From positions 1-60,676 of IMG/VR virus record IMGVR_UViG_3300025009_000110: DNA of 60,676 nucleotides; one strand, given 5' to 3'. Position numbers and translations under genes: made by a program. The stretch comes from a virus. The first letter of the stretch is position 1. Each line of letters begins with the position of its first letter. Positions 13,271 to 21,835 of the stretch are shown here, in pieces. A model generated the notes under the pieces. That model did no database searches and was not told where the DNA came from. It saw only the letters and a program-made list of their open reading frames with translations.

Positions 13271-13866
13271 TCATCATCGACTGCGATCAACGGACCCCGG
13301 AATGGTACGAGGCGAGGGTCGGGAGGCCCACCGCCTCTAAGTTCTCCCACATCATGACAACCAAGGGGGCGAGGAGCGGACAGCGTGACGGCTACATGAA
13401 GATCCTCGCCCAGGAGCGGATCACTGGCCAGATGCAGGAAGCTTTCGTCTCGAACCCGATGTCGGACGGAATACGCAACGAGCCTAAGGCACTGGCTGTT
13501 CTCTCTATGGTCGAGGAAGTGGAGATTACCGCTGTCGGTTTCTGTCTCTCCGACGACAGATTGTACGGCTGTTCACCGGATGGTCTTATCGGCCAGGAAG
13601 GAGGATGTGAGGCAAAGTCTCCCGAACAGAAAACCCATATCGAATACCTGCGCCGGGGAGTCCTGCCATCGAAGTATCTCCTTCAGGTGCAGGGGTGCAT
13701 GCTGGTGACCGGCAGGCCGTGGTGGTACTTCATCTCATACCACGAGAGCGAGGTGCCATTAATCCTGAGAATACCCCGAGATGAGATTCTTATCTCGAAA
13801 TTGCGCCACGAACTGATTATATTCTGTAAAGAGTTGGATAATCTGGTAACGAGGATGAGAGGGTAA
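13267..13866 (+). CDS. YqaJ-type recombination exonuclease
   Basis: The 199-residue product has the PD-(D/E)xK residues of the YqaJ/lambda-exo family: Glu 72 in RNEPKAL, Asp 105 in SPDGLI, Glu 115 and Lys 117 in CEAKSP, and Gln 140/142 in LLQVQGCM. It should degrade one strand of duplex ends and hand the single strand to the annealing protein encoded just upstream, whose gene it overlaps by 4 bases. The opening DQRTPEWYEARVGRPTAS is the usual N-terminal motif. Confidence 0.92.
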   Translation: MIIIDCDQRTPEWYEARVGRPTASKFSHIMTTKGARSGQRDGYMKILAQERITGQMQEAFVSNPMSDGIRNEPKALAVLSMVEEVEITAVGFCLSDDRLYGCSPDGLIGQEGGCEAKSPEQKTHIEYLRRGVLPSKYLLQVQGCMLVTGRPWWYFISYHESEVPLILRIPRDEILISKLRHELIIFCKELDNLVTRMRG

Positions 13867-13869
13867 AAT

Positions 13870-14760
13870 ATGGACAGAGCGACATGGCAGCATTTACTGC
13901 AGCTTGACAAGGAATTCAGAAGGCGGGACGAGATATTTTCCCGCAACAAGATACGAGAAACAATGGGCTGCAGTACGGCACAGGCTCGTCTATACGACTG
14001 GGGTTTGAAGCATAAGGACATAATTCAGCTGAAGGTACAGAACGATAATTCATTCGTTGGTCAGAAGGTGTTTTTGATTTGCGACATCCACATCCCTTTT
14101 CACGACCAGATAGCTGTTGACGCAGCCCTCGGCTATGCTGATAGGTACAAGCCAGACACCATAGTTATCGACGGCGACATGATGGACTTTTACAAGTGCT
14201 CAAGATTCACCAAGAAGACAGGGAAGCACGATATCAAGGGCGAGCTGAAAATGGGGCGTGAATTCCTAACCGATCTGCGCAAGCGACACCCGAAGGCTAA
14301 GATGATTTTCAAGGAGGGTAACCACGAGAGCCACCTTGAGCGCTACGTACTGGAAAACGCTGTGGAAATAGCAGACCTAGTGGATGATCTGTTGATCAAT
14401 AAGCTGGACCTTAGCGCCCTCGATATCGAATACCGCAAGGACTTCTTCTCTATCGGCAAACTTTGGTATCTCCACGGGCACGAGAAACCTACTGGTGGAA
14501 ACGCTGACTACGTCACCAACGTCATGTTCAAATATGTCCTCGACCATTGCATCTTTGGCCACCATCACAGGGCGCAGGAAAAAATATTCAAACGAATAGA
14601 CGGGTCAACGCTATGGGTTGGCGCTGTCGGATATCTGGGCGGACCAATGGACTACGCCCCACTCAACAATTGGTCACAGGGTTTTGCCACTGTTGACTAT
14701 GGCCGCAACGGGACGTTCCATGCCAAGTTGTTTAAGATCCAGGATGGTGAAATATATTAA
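13870..14760 (+). CDS. Metallophosphoesterase with N-terminal HTH-like segment
   Basis: Residues 1-50 look like a helix-turn-helix (NKIRETMGCSTAQARLYDWG). From residue 66 the calcineurin-type metal motifs appear in order: D72-x-H74, G102-D103, G150-N151-H152-E153, H202-G203-H204 and G230-H231-x-H233. Phage members of this family are thought to act on DNA ends or nucleotides. Its place after the exonuclease suggests a repair or nucleolytic role. A terminator follows 10 bases after the stop. Confidence 0.85.
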   Translation: MDRATWQHLLQLDKEFRRRDEIFSRNKIRETMGCSTAQARLYDWGLKHKDIIQLKVQNDNSFVGQKVFLICDIHIPFHDQIAVDAALGYADRYKPDTIVIDGDMMDFYKCSRFTKKTGKHDIKGELKMGREFLTDLRKRHPKAKMIFKEGNHESHLERYVLENAVEIADLVDDLLINKLDLSALDIEYRKDFFSIGKLWYLHGHEKPTGGNADYVTNVMFKYVLDHCIFGHHHRAQEKIFKRIDGSTLWVGAVGYLGGPMDYAPLNNWSQGFATVDYGRNGTFHAKLFKIQDGEIY

Positions 14761-14769
14761 CACCTTACA

Positions 14770-14798
14770 GGGTGCCTTAGTCTGGGGCACCCTTTTTG
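14770..14798 (+). terminator. Rho-independent terminator
   Basis: GGGTGCC pairs with GGCACCC around a 9-base loop and runs into TTTTT. It ends the first part of the recombination operon after the phosphoesterase gene. A new promoter follows at 14819. Confidence 0.85.
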
Positions 14799-14818
14799 TT
14801 TGCCATTGCATTTTCATC

Positions 14819-14846
14819 TTGACCTCCACGCTGTATAGTGTAAGAT
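14819..14846 (+). promoter_or_regulatory. Sigma-70-like promoter for the SSB/ParB/RuvC segment
   Basis: TTGACC (14819-14824), a 16-base spacer and TAAGAT (14841-14846) match 5/6 and 4/6 of the consensus. It lies just after the 14770-14798 terminator, so the downstream genes probably have separate transcription. Confidence 0.55.
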
Positions 14847-14923
14847 GGAGGTAAGAAGAGTATCCACAATACTTGATCCGGTCGGCGGGCTTCCCTCCGA
14901 ATACTTAGACAGAGAGGTGGATT

Positions 14924-15139
14924 ATGAACAGACAAGAATTTCTAGTAGATCAAATCGCTTCCCGCAGAATATCACGCACGATAGGTGCCGCAAGTCATCG
15001 CGACATGTCTCTCGATTTCCACTATGGCCCACTGGGGCAGATACAGGTACTGGTTTCTATCGACGGGGGAAAACTCCTCGACGCGTCGGTAGGTGAAATT
15101 GAAATTGCTTTCGAACGCGGATTCACCATTAAGGGTTGA
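14924..15139 (+). CDS. Hypothetical protein, 71 aa
   Basis: The ATG follows AGAGGTGG at good spacing. The product (MNRQEFLVDQIASRRISRT...) has a basic N-terminal helix and a beta-rich second half (GQIQVLVSIDGGKLLD). It is the first gene behind the promoter at 14819. The HNH gene begins 2 bases after its stop. No family recognised. Confidence 0.6.
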   Translation: MNRQEFLVDQIASRRISRTIGAASHRDMSLDFHYGPLGQIQVLVSIDGGKLLDASVGEIEIAFERGFTIKG

Positions 15140-15141
15140 AT

Positions 15142-15672
15142 ATGATATCCTGGGACAGACTACATGAGCTGCTTCATTATGACCAATCAACTGGTGTTTT
15201 TACTAATAAAATAACTCGTGGGAAGGCGAGAGCTGGAGAAGTTGCCGGGTGTGTTGAGCCTGACGGCTACAGGAGAATAATGCTTGACCGCAAGATGTAC
15301 CCAGCACACAGGCTAGCCGTGTTATATGTTGATGGGTATATGCCGGAAAATACTGTTGATCATCGCAACAGAAGTCGTGATAACAATAAATACGAAAATC
15401 TTCGCGAGGCCACGCACCAGTGCCAGATGAGAAACAGGAGTATTGGCAGGAACAATGCTTCGGGCGTTACCGGAGTTGGTCTCAATAGCAAGTCGGGTAA
15501 GTGGATTGCTCGCATAAAAGTTTCCGGAATAAATAAGCATATCGGTTCGTTTTGTAGTATGATGGAGGCGTCATGTGCTCGATACGCAGCCGAGCAATGT
15601 CTTGGATTTCAGGATTGTGATACGGAATCAACCGCTGGTAAATTCATACGTGAAAGGGGTAATAATGAATGA
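15142..15672 (+). CDS. HNH homing endonuclease
   Basis: The 176-residue product has the standard order: HYDQSTGVFTNKI, GYRRIMLDRKMYPAHRLAVLY, the HNH core TVDHRNRSRDNNKYENLR, NASGVTGVGLNSKSGKWIARI and the tail RYAAEQCLGFQDCDT. Free-standing enzymes of this type cut an intron-less or gene-less allele and spread by repair. It is closely related to the copy at 52786-53316, which has the same length and tail motif. It overlaps the next gene by 8 bases. Confidence 0.9.
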   Translation: MISWDRLHELLHYDQSTGVFTNKITRGKARAGEVAGCVEPDGYRRIMLDRKMYPAHRLAVLYVDGYMPENTVDHRNRSRDNNKYENLREATHQCQMRNRSIGRNNASGVTGVGLNSKSGKWIARIKVSGINKHIGSFCSMMEASCARYAAEQCLGFQDCDTESTAGKFIRERGNNE

Positions 15673-16408
15673 AATGGACGGGAATGAGGTTGGAGCAGAT
15701 GCAGTCGAGAATTCCTTGGTGGCGGTCCTCAACGAGCAAACTCTGGCGAAGGTATATACCGACCCTGCCACCCTGCCCACAGTGCTTGCGGAGGTCAGGA
15801 AGCGAACCGACTCTATCGTCATCACGATTGACTCGACCACGCCAGAGGGAAGGAAAGAACTTGCTGCGCTTGGTACAAAAATAAACAAGACCTCTGAGTT
15901 GATCGACGGCTTCGGCAAAAGCCTTGTTGCTGGACAGAAGAAGGCAATCAAGGTAACCGACGACAAGCGCAAGGAGGCTCGCGATTACCTTGAGGTGCTG
16001 CGCCAGGAAATTCTTACCCCGGTAAACGCATACAAGGCGGAAGCTGAGCGCCTGCAGCAAGAGGCCCTGGCGAAGGAGAAATATCTCGCCGACTGGGACG
16101 CTGCAATCGAGCACAACAATACCAGGCGGCTGATCGATGAGGCGAACAGCCGGGTCCAGGCTGCGGAAATGAAGGTGAAGGTGGCCGAAGAGGTAGCCAA
16201 GATCGTCGGTGCCAAACCAGCGGCTGATATTGGCGGGAATCCCGGTGGAATAATTCAACCGCTTGACCCGAGCATCGACCGCAAGCGTCAGGTGAATATC
16301 AAGGTAATGGAGTTCCTGCTTGAGTGCGGGGTGTCTGAGGGTGCTGCAAGATCCGTCATCGTAAGGGTGGCGACTGGTCAAACAGACCTTCTGAAAATCG
16401 TTTACTGA
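15665..16408 (+). CDS. Coiled-coil protein of the SSB operon, 247 aa
   Basis: ATG 15665 follows AAAGGGG. The product is mostly helical: a first third with LPTVLAEVRKRTDSIV and EGRKELAALGTKINKTSELID, then long charged helices (KAEAERLQQEALAKEKYLADW), a linker and a C-terminal helical bundle. This resembles proteins that in many phages precede SSB or annealing genes (DUF1351-like in style, not confirmed). A scaffold or accessory for recombination is inferred from position. Confidence 0.65.
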   Translation: MNEMDGNEVGADAVENSLVAVLNEQTLAKVYTDPATLPTVLAEVRKRTDSIVITIDSTTPEGRKELAALGTKINKTSELIDGFGKSLVAGQKKAIKVTDDKRKEARDYLEVLRQEILTPVNAYKAEAERLQQEALAKEKYLADWDAAIEHNNTRRLIDEANSRVQAAEMKVKVAEEVAKIVGAKPAADIGGNPGGIIQPLDPSIDRKRQVNIKVMEFLLECGVSEGAARSVIVRVATGQTDLLKIVY

Positions 16409-16438
16409 TATCAAAAATCAGTTACAAAAAGGAGTAAG

Positions 16439-16840
16439 ATGAACAAAGTAATTTTGTCGGGAAACGTTGGCCAAGATCCGGAGATTCGCTACACTCAAAG
16501 CGGCACTGCCGTCAGTAACTTCTCCATGGCTACATCTGAGCGGTATAAGGACAAGGAGGGTAACCGGCAGGAGCAGACTGAATGGCATCGGTGCGTAGCC
16601 TGGGGTAAGCTTGCCGAGATCTGCGGCGACATCCTGCATAAGGGAGATAAGATCCTCGTTACCGGTAAGATCCAGACCAAGAAGTGGAAGGACCAGGCGA
16701 ACGTCGAGCGGTATAATGTCGAGATCGTTCTGTCCGAAATGGAAGTCGTCAAGTTCGCCAGCGACAAAGGGGAGTCAGCCGGTGGGGAACCTGAGACTCC
16801 GAACGGATATACCGGAACCGGAGAAGATGTACCATTTTAG
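16439..16840 (+). CDS. ssb: Single-stranded DNA-binding protein
   Basis: A 133-residue OB-fold SSB of bacterial type: MNKVILSGNVGQDPEIRYTQ, NFSMATSERY, TEWHRCVAWGKLAE and LVTGKIQTKKW are all classical. The acidic tail ends DVPF, close to the DIPF/DDDIPF tip with which bacterial SSB recruits partner proteins. It should coat single strands during replication and recombination and interact with the NinB-like and annealing proteins. A strong AAAAAGGAG precedes the start. Confidence 0.96.
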   Translation: MNKVILSGNVGQDPEIRYTQSGTAVSNFSMATSERYKDKEGNRQEQTEWHRCVAWGKLAEICGDILHKGDKILVTGKIQTKKWKDQANVERYNVEIVLSEMEVVKFASDKGESAGGEPETPNGYTGTGEDVPF

Positions 16841-16864
16841 AATATATAACCATTTCGGGTACTT

Positions 16865-17284
16865 ATGAAGATATGTTTCAAGTGTGGTGGTGAGAAAGAT
16901 TTGGATGATTTTTATAAGCACCCAAAAATGGCCGACGGCCATCTCAATAAGTGCAAGGAATGCACCAGGGCGGATGCCGCAATGAACTATGCAGATGATC
17001 CGGAAAAACACAAAGCCTATGACCGCAATAGGCAGCAGATACCGGAGCGTCGTGCAAAGAAAATCCAATATCAGGCAAGGCGCAGAACTCTGCACCGCGA
17101 CAGATACAAGGCTAACCAGATCCTTGGCAACGCCGTAAGGGACGGCAGGGTTATAAGGATGCCGTGCGAGGTGTGCGGAGATACCAAGTCTGAGGCCCAC
17201 CACGACGACTATTCGTTGCCACTGGTGGTTAAGTGGCTATGTTTTAAACATCACAGAAAACTGCATGGGCAGGAGGTTAAATAA
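16865..17284 (+). CDS. HNH/endonuclease-VII-like nuclease with N-terminal zinc ribbon
   Basis: The 139-residue product begins with a C-x2-C ... C-x2-C ribbon (CFKCGGEKDLDDFYKHPKM ... NKCKECTR) and ends with a second metal centre (CEVCGDTKSEAHHDDYSLPL ... CFKHHRKLHG), the pattern of small phage HNH nucleases. The middle is a very basic helix. It belongs to a different subfamily from the three homing-type HNH genes and may be a debranching or nicking enzyme or another homing enzyme. The ribosome binding site is poor. Confidence 0.8.
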   Translation: MKICFKCGGEKDLDDFYKHPKMADGHLNKCKECTRADAAMNYADDPEKHKAYDRNRQQIPERRAKKIQYQARRRTLHRDRYKANQILGNAVRDGRVIRMPCEVCGDTKSEAHHDDYSLPLVVKWLCFKHHRKLHGQEVK

Positions 17285-17287
17285 ACA

Positions 17288-18136
17288 ATGGCTGGAATCA
17301 AGAGTATTGCCGACAGGAAGGACGAGTTCTGGATCAACCCGCTACTGCTCAGGGAGGAACCTGGGTGGAATGTCCGTGACGATACCCCGGCTCTTCGTGA
17401 GCATATCAGGGAGCTGGCCGACAGTATCAAGGAGGTTGGCGTCAAACAGCCCCTCACGGTGCGCATGGACGGAGATGTACCCATAGTCACGGACGGTCAC
17501 TGTCGTTTAGCAGCGGTCAACCTGGCGCTTTCTGAGGGGGCGGAAATCAAACGAGTCCCGGTGCGCGTAGAGGATCGCCATGCCACGCCCGCCGAACACA
17601 TCTTTTCCATGCTTGTCCGTAATGGCGGCAAACCACTTACCCCTCACGAGATGGCAAGGCCGGTGCGTCAGCTTCTCGACTTCGGCTGGACCTCGAAAGA
17701 GATCTGCGCCAAGACCGGCTTCTCTCCGTCGAAACTGCAGGATATCCTGGCGCTTTCGTCTGCGTCGCCAGCGGTCACTGAGATGATCGTAAAGGGCGAG
17801 GTGTCTCCTACTACGGCGGCTCGCGCTATCAGGAAGCACGGTGCCAAGGATGGCGAGAAGAGGATTGAGGAGGCTGTCGAGAAGGCCAAGGACGAGGGAA
17901 AGACCAAGGCCTCAATCAACGACGTCATTCCGAAGGACAGCCCATCGCTGATTTCGATCTACAATGACGGCTTCGCTGCCGGTGTGATCCACGCCCTGGC
18001 CGTGCTGGCCGCTGCTGGCTTTCCGTCGAAGGCCCACGATGTAAGGGCTATACTCCTCCCGTCTGGTGTCAACATGTCTCTGGCTGGAGTGAAGGACCGG
18101 ATGGTTCTCCAGGAGACTTACGAGGATCTGCAGTGA
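17288..18136 (+). CDS. ParB-like protein with HTH
   Basis: Residues 10-110 form a ParB/sulfiredoxin-like N-terminal domain with the motif TDGHCRLAAV (compare DGxRR in ParB). Then follows a helix-turn-helix (TSKEICAKTGFSPSKLQDIL) and a second helical domain ending in a conserved-looking C-terminus. ParB-fold domains bind nucleotides and, in phages, can be nucleases, transcription regulators or partition proteins. No ParA is present, so classical partition is unlikely. It overlaps the RuvC-like gene by 4 bases. Confidence 0.85.
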   Translation: MAGIKSIADRKDEFWINPLLLREEPGWNVRDDTPALREHIRELADSIKEVGVKQPLTVRMDGDVPIVTDGHCRLAAVNLALSEGAEIKRVPVRVEDRHATPAEHIFSMLVRNGGKPLTPHEMARPVRQLLDFGWTSKEICAKTGFSPSKLQDILALSSASPAVTEMIVKGEVSPTTAARAIRKHGAKDGEKRIEEAVEKAKDEGKTKASINDVIPKDSPSLISIYNDGFAAGVIHALAVLAAAGFPSKAHDVRAILLPSGVNMSLAGVKDRMVLQETYEDLQ

Positions 18137-18645
18137 GATACCTATCACTCGACGTTGCACTGAGGCATACCGGCTGGGCGCTCTGGGAGGAGGAGTGCCT
18201 GTCCGACTTCGGATGCATAGGAATCGTAGAATGCGGGTGCTGCGACGTAAGCACTGGGTACGCCCTGAATGCCTCCGAGTTGACCGTCAGTGTTCGCGAC
18301 CTACTCAGGGATGTATCCGGTGTCAATATGGAGTTTCCAACCGGGTCACTGTCTTCAAAGGCCTGCACCACCATGTACCTGGCAATCGGAGTAGTCATTG
18401 GCGTGATCGACTCCAGGAACATCCCTATCACTGGGGTATACCCACGGGAGGCCAAGAAGAGGGTACTCCACGATAGCATGGCCGACAAGGACGACGTGAT
18501 GAACTGGGCCAGGGCCAAATACCCGCATGCAGCTTTCCCGAAATTTAAGAAGGACTTTGAGCATATTGCCGACGCCATTCTCATACGTCATGCCGTGCTC
18601 ATAGGTGGAAAGAAGTCTGAATTCAAATTACAAAGGTCAATATGA
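18133..18645 (+). CDS. RuvC-like Holliday junction resolvase
   Basis: The product starts LSLDVALRHTGWAL, the RuvC beta-1 strand with catalytic Asp 7 followed by the TGWA turn. Glu 67, the YPREAKKRV segment with paired Lys, and Asp 147 in HIADAILI complete the RNase H-fold acidic set. It should resolve four-way junctions made by recombination so that DNA can be packaged. The length of 170 residues fits. It overlaps the genes on both sides by 4 bases. Confidence 0.88.
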   Translation: MRYLSLDVALRHTGWALWEEECLSDFGCIGIVECGCCDVSTGYALNASELTVSVRDLLRDVSGVNMEFPTGSLSSKACTTMYLAIGVVIGVIDSRNIPITGVYPREAKKRVLHDSMADKDDVMNWARAKYPHAAFPKFKKDFEHIADAILIRHAVLIGGKKSEFKLQRSI

Positions 18646-18866
18646 ACAAGGAAGGATGTCACGCGTTTCTTCTGGCGAGGATAGCAAACATAATGGGCAT
18701 CAATATGCCTGGGGTGGCTGTAAACCCTGCCGGTGGGAGGGATTATGAATGGGAGCGATTTGAACAGCAGATGATCGACTACTCCAATCTGCTCGTGACG
18801 AAGGAAAAGCTCAGCGACGCCGTGGCTGACGGAATCGCTGCGATGGTTGGGCTTGCCAAGAAGTAA
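18642..18866 (+). CDS. Hypothetical protein, 74 aa, last gene of the operon
   Basis: A small acidic product with helices (CHAFLLARIANIMG, FEQQMIDYSNLLVTKEKLSDAVADG). Its stop codon abuts the stop codon of the convergent minus-strand gene with no bases between, and I see no terminator hairpin, so the two operons must read into each other to some extent. Function unknown. Confidence 0.6.
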   Translation: MNKEGCHAFLLARIANIMGINMPGVAVNPAGGRDYEWERFEQQMIDYSNLLVTKEKLSDAVADGIAAMVGLAKK

Positions 18867-19145
18867 TCACTGCTTTTTGAGATCTGATATACGGGACAAC
18901 ACCTCTCCGTGATTGCCCTCTACAATACCCTTGAGCGCCTTGACTTCCCCGGCCAGGATATCGAGGCGCAGGGTGACGTTCTCCCTCTCTGTCTTGGCAT
19001 AAAGCTCAAACAGTTGCTTTCGGATGGCTGGGTCTTCCCTCTCCTTCTTCTCCATCCCGTGGACCTTCCCCTCCAGGCGAATAGACCAAACTGTACCGGC
19101 CAGCAACCCCAAGAAGATTTGCCAATATTCTTGAAATAGATTCAT
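18867..19145 (-). CDS. Membrane-anchored coiled-coil protein, 92 aa
   Basis: ATG 19145 follows GTGAGG. Residues 6-20 are hydrophobic (YWQIFLGLLAGTVWSI) and the rest is a charged helix with heptad spacing (FELYAKTERENVTLRLDILAGEVKALKG). That shape fits an inner-membrane spanin or a holin-associated protein. It is the last gene of the structural operon, next to another membrane protein. Spanin function is a guess. Confidence 0.6.
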   Translation of the reverse strand: MNLFQEYWQIFLGLLAGTVWSIRLEGKVHGMEKKEREDPAIRKQLFELYAKTERENVTLRLDILAGEVKALKGIVEGNHGEVLSRISDLKKQ

Positions 19146-19153
19146 AATATACC

Positions 19154-19546
19154 TCACGCTTCATACACCTTGCGGTGGAAGCTCTTCTTCTTGCCAAGCA
19201 TATGCCATCTAACGGCGATAAGGCGGACCTTGGCCACCCATCCCCATAAGCCACGCTCGACACAGAGGTTGTAGTATTCTTGATCAACCATTGGTTGAAT
19301 TGAAACCGGCAATATTCCGTCATTTATCCAGTCGCACAATATATCGTGGACCGCAGACGCTTCGAGCGTTGACCTCCAATTCGGTACTGGCCCAGAATTA
19401 CCATCCCACGGGAACCACTTCATGATGGTCAGGACTCCATCGGGCGAGAGTGTCCCGTGTTTGGTGGTAATGCAGAATCCCTTAATGTTGGTTTGGCGTT
19501 GAAGTTGCTCTGCGAGAACATACCTCATACCCTCCAGGTATTTCAT
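19154..19546 (-). CDS. DUF1353-family protein, 130 aa
   Basis: The product has the family's layout: an N-terminal strand region (GTLSPDGVLTIMKWFPWDG), NSGPVPNWRSTLEASAVHD with the His-Asp pair, LCDWINDGILP and a helical C-terminus with DQEYYNLCVERGLWG. DUF1353 proteins are common at the end of phage tail operons next to lysis genes; their function is not established, though the conserved His/Asp/Glu suggests a metal site. It overlaps its upstream neighbour by 4 bases. Confidence 0.8.
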   Translation of the reverse strand: MKYLEGMRYVLAEQLQRQTNIKGFCITTKHGTLSPDGVLTIMKWFPWDGNSGPVPNWRSTLEASAVHDILCDWINDGILPVSIQPMVDQEYYNLCVERGLWGWVAKVRLIAVRWHMLGKKKSFHRKVYEA

Positions 19547-19770
19547 TGCTTCAGCGACTCGCTCGCTTCCCTGATTTTCATGCCTACGCGATACAGTACG
19601 TACCCTAATACCAGTATCTGCGACAGCGGATCATTGGCCGTCTTGTTGATCATATCGACAGCCCCGCTTCCGCTGGCGAGCAGCTGGTCAAGATGTACGC
19701 CGTATTTCTGGGAAACGTAATACGCGCCAATAGCCCAGAATTCAGTGGATTTAAAGCCAGGTTTCAACAT
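19543..19770 (-). CDS. Small membrane protein, holin candidate, 75 aa
   Basis: ATG 19770 (MLKPGFKSTEFWAIGAYY) is preferred because GGAG lies 8 bases before it. The sequence FKSTEFW followed by a hydrophobic stretch and a second span (LSQILVLGYVLYRVGMKI) suggests two short membrane helices with a basic tail, a holin-like plan. It lies beside DUF1353, often found near holins. The lysozyme is far away at 2539-2976, so the lysis genes are split. Confidence 0.6.
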   Translation of the reverse strand: MLKPGFKSTEFWAIGAYYVSQKYGVHLDQLLASGSGAVDMINKTANDPLSQILVLGYVLYRVGMKIREASESLKQ

Positions 19771-19820
19771 TTTATACTCCATTTGTTTGTTATTTGCCAG
19801 TGTCTGATAATAGTTTCTAA

Positions 19821-21830
19821 TCAGTCATACGCGACGGTCAGTTTTTCCGTCTCCCCGGATGTGGTGAATTCTCTGACTGTCAGCCCGTCGCTATCAATAT
19901 CCATGACGTAATAGGGCCTAATTGCATTGCTGATCGCATTGAGAGAAATCCTCGGTATGCCCAGGCCGCCAAAATCCAAGTCCTGTGCCCATACGTGCAG
20001 ATGCCCTGTGATTATTGCCCTGATGATGGCCCCTGCTCCTGCCGCTGTGGATACAACCGTTGTAAAATCTGCGGCATTGAGTAATTCGGCGGTCGGTGGG
20101 ACATGCATCACGATAATTACATGATTCCCTGCGACATTAGCTGCGGCCAGTTGAGCAGCCAAATAATCGAGGCATTCCTGGTCGGTGCTATATGTCGGGG
20201 AAAGGGCGCTGTGTATGCCGATGATGCGGTAGTTGCCTACCGTTATCGCATTTGTTTTCGCCGCGTATTTAGATGCAGCGAGATATGGATCAAACCCTGT
20301 AACCGTTTGATCGCGGTTCCCTGGAACCATAATCAACTGGCCCGTATCAATGCCGATAAATAACTCCTCGTATTCCTCTATCTGGTCGTACATCACGGAC
20401 GGCGTGTACGTAATCCACTCTGATATACCATCATGAGCATCTCCGGCATGGATAACCCCATGTACTCCGTTATTTCGGAAAACACCTATGGCCTCCTCTG
20501 TAGCCGCCTCCAGACCTATGTAATAGTGGGAGTCGGTGAGCATACCAAGGGATATGGATGTCGGGTCGGTCACGTCAGGCAGTCGCTGGTAATACGGCAC
20601 TGTTGTTCGGAAATATCTCCCTATTTTTGATACCTCGGCAGAGGTTTTTTCCGCCCCGTAAATTACGATATTGTTATTAATAAAAAATTCTGTGTTTTCG
20701 AAATTTTGTCTCAATGATGCCGGGCTGACTTGTTTTGCTGACTCATCGGCATTGAAATACTGCCCATCGCCGTGGGCAGTGTCAGCTTCATACCATCCAC
20801 CACTGTCTATCGCCTCAAGCAAAATTGGAGAATCAGCGATATCAAACGCAGTTGTTGTTAAAGATCCGCCTGTTGCGGAAAGACCAGTTGTGGGATTTCC
20901 CGGAATAAATTCTGAAAGCACCCGCTGAATCGAAAAGTGCGACAGTTTTATCATCGATCCCGATGGTGTTCCGACCACCCTTTTCACGCCAACGTTTTCA
21001 GCGGTGCTTGGGAGTGCCAATCGAAATGTTTTTGAGCCAGTAGAATCAAGCAAAACATCACGATAGTTCAGGGGGAAGTCGCCGCCATTCTTCACGCCCA
21101 ACTGAAACCGTGCCCCACTGGATATTTCCGAAACTGTTACGGAAACTATGTACTCATAGTTTTTATTGAGATCGATATCGGTGCAAAAATACTGATTTTC
21201 TGTGGTAGTTAATTGCAGTGTCAGTACCCCATCTGCAATGCTCATCCCCGCCGTGTTCTGAATTATCCCATCGGCAGAAGCAAAATCAGGCTCGACAACC
21301 AACTCAGTACCATTTGCGCCATCCGTTTCCGCGAATCCATACGCGAGCAACAGGGAGCCGACAGATGCGGCAGTACATAGGGGGATAGTGCCGGTGCCCG
21401 CCACTAGCACCAGGGGGTCGCCTATCCCGTTTTGATCGTAAAATGTATCCTGCCGGTATGTGCTATTTGATTGGAGAACGTATTTTTCCCCTTGATCTGT
21501 TGTAAACCATGACAGTATCCCAGCAGATACCGAAATCTCACCAGTTCCGACAGTGATAGTTGCCCCGCCCTCTGCCGGGTGCTGTGCGGTAATGGCTGCC
21601 CCGGTTATCGATGCACACGAAAAACGCTCGGTGCCATCAAAATCTGCGGCGTGAGAATAAACGTTAAAGCATGCCTGCCCAGTCAGTTGGTTTATTAACT
21701 CACCTATGCCCGATACGCCGATAGAATCAACCATGCCACTGGAAACAAGCGCCTTAAATATCAAGCCAGCTAGCGGCAATGCGCTTACACCGCCTGACCT
21801 TGATTTGGTCAATGATCTAGTATTAAGCAT
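19821..21830 (-). CDS. Fibre-like tail protein fused to a metallophosphoesterase
   Basis: The 669-residue product starts with a short hydrophobic N-terminal segment, then beta-rich low-complexity regions (about 60-210), a carbohydrate-binding-like jelly-roll (about 190-310, ending LSHFSIQRV) and, from about 425, a calcineurin-type phosphoesterase with its metal ligands: D433-x-H435, G463-D464, G504-N505-R506-D507, H576 and G609-H610-x-H612. The second Asn/His motif reads GNRD rather than GNHD/E. Its position at the end of the structural operon suggests a virion or receptor-facing enzyme, perhaps removing phosphate groups from surface polysaccharide or nucleotides. Confidence 0.8.
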   Translation of the reverse strand: MLNTRSLTKSRSGGVSALPLAGLIFKALVSSGMVDSIGVSGIGELINQLTGQACFNVYSHAADFDGTERFSCASITGAAITAQHPAEGGATITVGTGEISVSAGILSWFTTDQGEKYVLQSNSTYRQDTFYDQNGIGDPLVLVAGTGTIPLCTAASVGSLLLAYGFAETDGANGTELVVEPDFASADGIIQNTAGMSIADGVLTLQLTTTENQYFCTDIDLNKNYEYIVSVTVSEISSGARFQLGVKNGGDFPLNYRDVLLDSTGSKTFRLALPSTAENVGVKRVVGTPSGSMIKLSHFSIQRVLSEFIPGNPTTGLSATGGSLTTTAFDIADSPILLEAIDSGGWYEADTAHGDGQYFNADESAKQVSPASLRQNFENTEFFINNNIVIYGAEKTSAEVSKIGRYFRTTVPYYQRLPDVTDPTSISLGMLTDSHYYIGLEAATEEAIGVFRNNGVHGVIHAGDAHDGISEWITYTPSVMYDQIEEYEELFIGIDTGQLIMVPGNRDQTVTGFDPYLAASKYAAKTNAITVGNYRIIGIHSALSPTYSTDQECLDYLAAQLAAANVAGNHVIIVMHVPPTAELLNAADFTTVVSTAAGAGAIIRAIITGHLHVWAQDLDFGGLGIPRISLNAISNAIRPYYVMDIDSDGLTVREFTTSGETEKLTVAYD

Positions 21831-21835
21831 GGCTG

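Noticed and set aside
14845-15096. Plus-strand frame of 83 codons overlapping the 71-residue gene
   Set aside because: It starts inside the promoter/leader, has no ribosome binding site and competes with the better-supported gene at 14924.
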